This document shows, in pieces, positions 7,395 through 7,647 of a stretch of DNA of 7,647 bases. Below the pieces are notes generated by a model, which was given only the letters and a program-made list of their open reading frames with translations, had not been told where the DNA came from and did not search any database. A program made the translations under genes and the position numbers. Where the stretch lies: the NCBI GenBank assembly GCA_017354515.1, contig JAFMQT010000207.1, positions 1 to 7,647 on the forward strand. The letters are read 5' to 3'. The number at the start of each line of letters is the position of its first letter. The first letter of the stretch is position 1. The stretch is from Nocardia sp. (lineage in GTDB: Bacteria; Actinomycetota; Actinomycetes; Mycobacteriales; Mycobacteriaceae).

Positions 7395-7647
7395 CCGCGG
7401 CCGTCCGATCGGCGGCGGGTCGGCCGCGCCGCGAACGTGCGCACTCCTTATATATAGGGGGTGAGCTGCGCGCGGAGTTGCCGGGGTACCGTGCGCGGCG
7501 TCGCCGGGTGTCGGGTACGGCCCGGCGGCCATGGATGCCGTATTCGTCCCGAATATGCGATACAAACGCGAAATCCCGTGTCCGACCGGGGATTCGCGGA
7601 CATTTCACCGAGTAGGGGTTACGGTATCCGGTGCTGGGTATCACACC
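7395..7647. other. Right-edge region without a confident gene
   Basis: ORFs on both strands are open because of high G/C, but their proteins are Arg/Pro/Ala-rich, lack family resemblance and have no good ribosome binding site, so none is called. An A/T-only island, TTATATATA (7448-7456), stands in very G/C-rich DNA and could serve as a -10 element on either strand. On the minus strand AAGGAG follows it directly, but no start codon lies at a usable distance. Short overlapping inverted repeats lie at 7572-7602. Confidence 0.35.

Noticed and set aside
7446..7461. Part of a 6C-type actinobacterial RNA
   Set aside because: The minus strand has a run of only five C and lacks the two C-rich hairpin loops that define that RNA.
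7348..7644. Possible genes on either strand in the right-edge region
   Set aside because: The ORFs run through a strong hairpin and palindrome, have Arg/Pro/Ala-rich composition and lack ribosome binding sites.

Overview
The window looks like chromosomal DNA from a high-GC, mycolic-acid-making actinomycete, most likely Nocardia or a close relative such as Rhodococcus. Support comes from strong G/C at third codon positions, a fused HadA/HadB hydroxyacyl-ACP dehydratase (FAS-II/mycolate type), an ATP synthase proton channel of mycobacterial sequence type, and GTG starts. The genus is inferred, not proven.

Layout from the left. Bases 1-237 hold no confident gene. A small cysteine-containing protein of unknown function (238-525, minus) is divergent from an esterase-type alpha/beta hydrolase (611-1303, plus). 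The esterase converges on a fused HadAB dehydratase (1378-2409, minus). After a gene-free stretch of about 440 bases come three plus-strand genes: a 77-residue small membrane protein (2848-3081), a 141-residue secreted protein with a clear signal peptide (3179-3604) and a class II-like sirtuin (3623-4465). A 13-bp inverted repeat (4488-4523) separates the sirtuin from the convergent operon to its right.

That operon (7076 down to 4535, minus) is the most striking part: atpI-like, atpB (a), atpE (c), atpF (b) and a second b-type subunit (b'). The genes are tightly packed, with ATGA and TAATG junctions and a maximum gap of 55 bases. Together they encode a complete membrane proton channel (Fo). 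There is no delta, alpha, gamma, beta or epsilon gene. The last protein matches only the b-like N-terminal part of the mycobacterial b-delta fusion and ends where the delta domain would begin. The functional residues checked (Arg in a, Glu in c, membrane anchors and coiled coils in b and b') are intact, so this looks like a maintained Fo module without F1 rather than a decaying fragment.

Bases 7100-7647, upstream of the operon, contain no convincing gene. They hold a repeated GATCTT-type motif, a strong 10-bp hairpin and an isolated A/T-only island, which may be regulatory.
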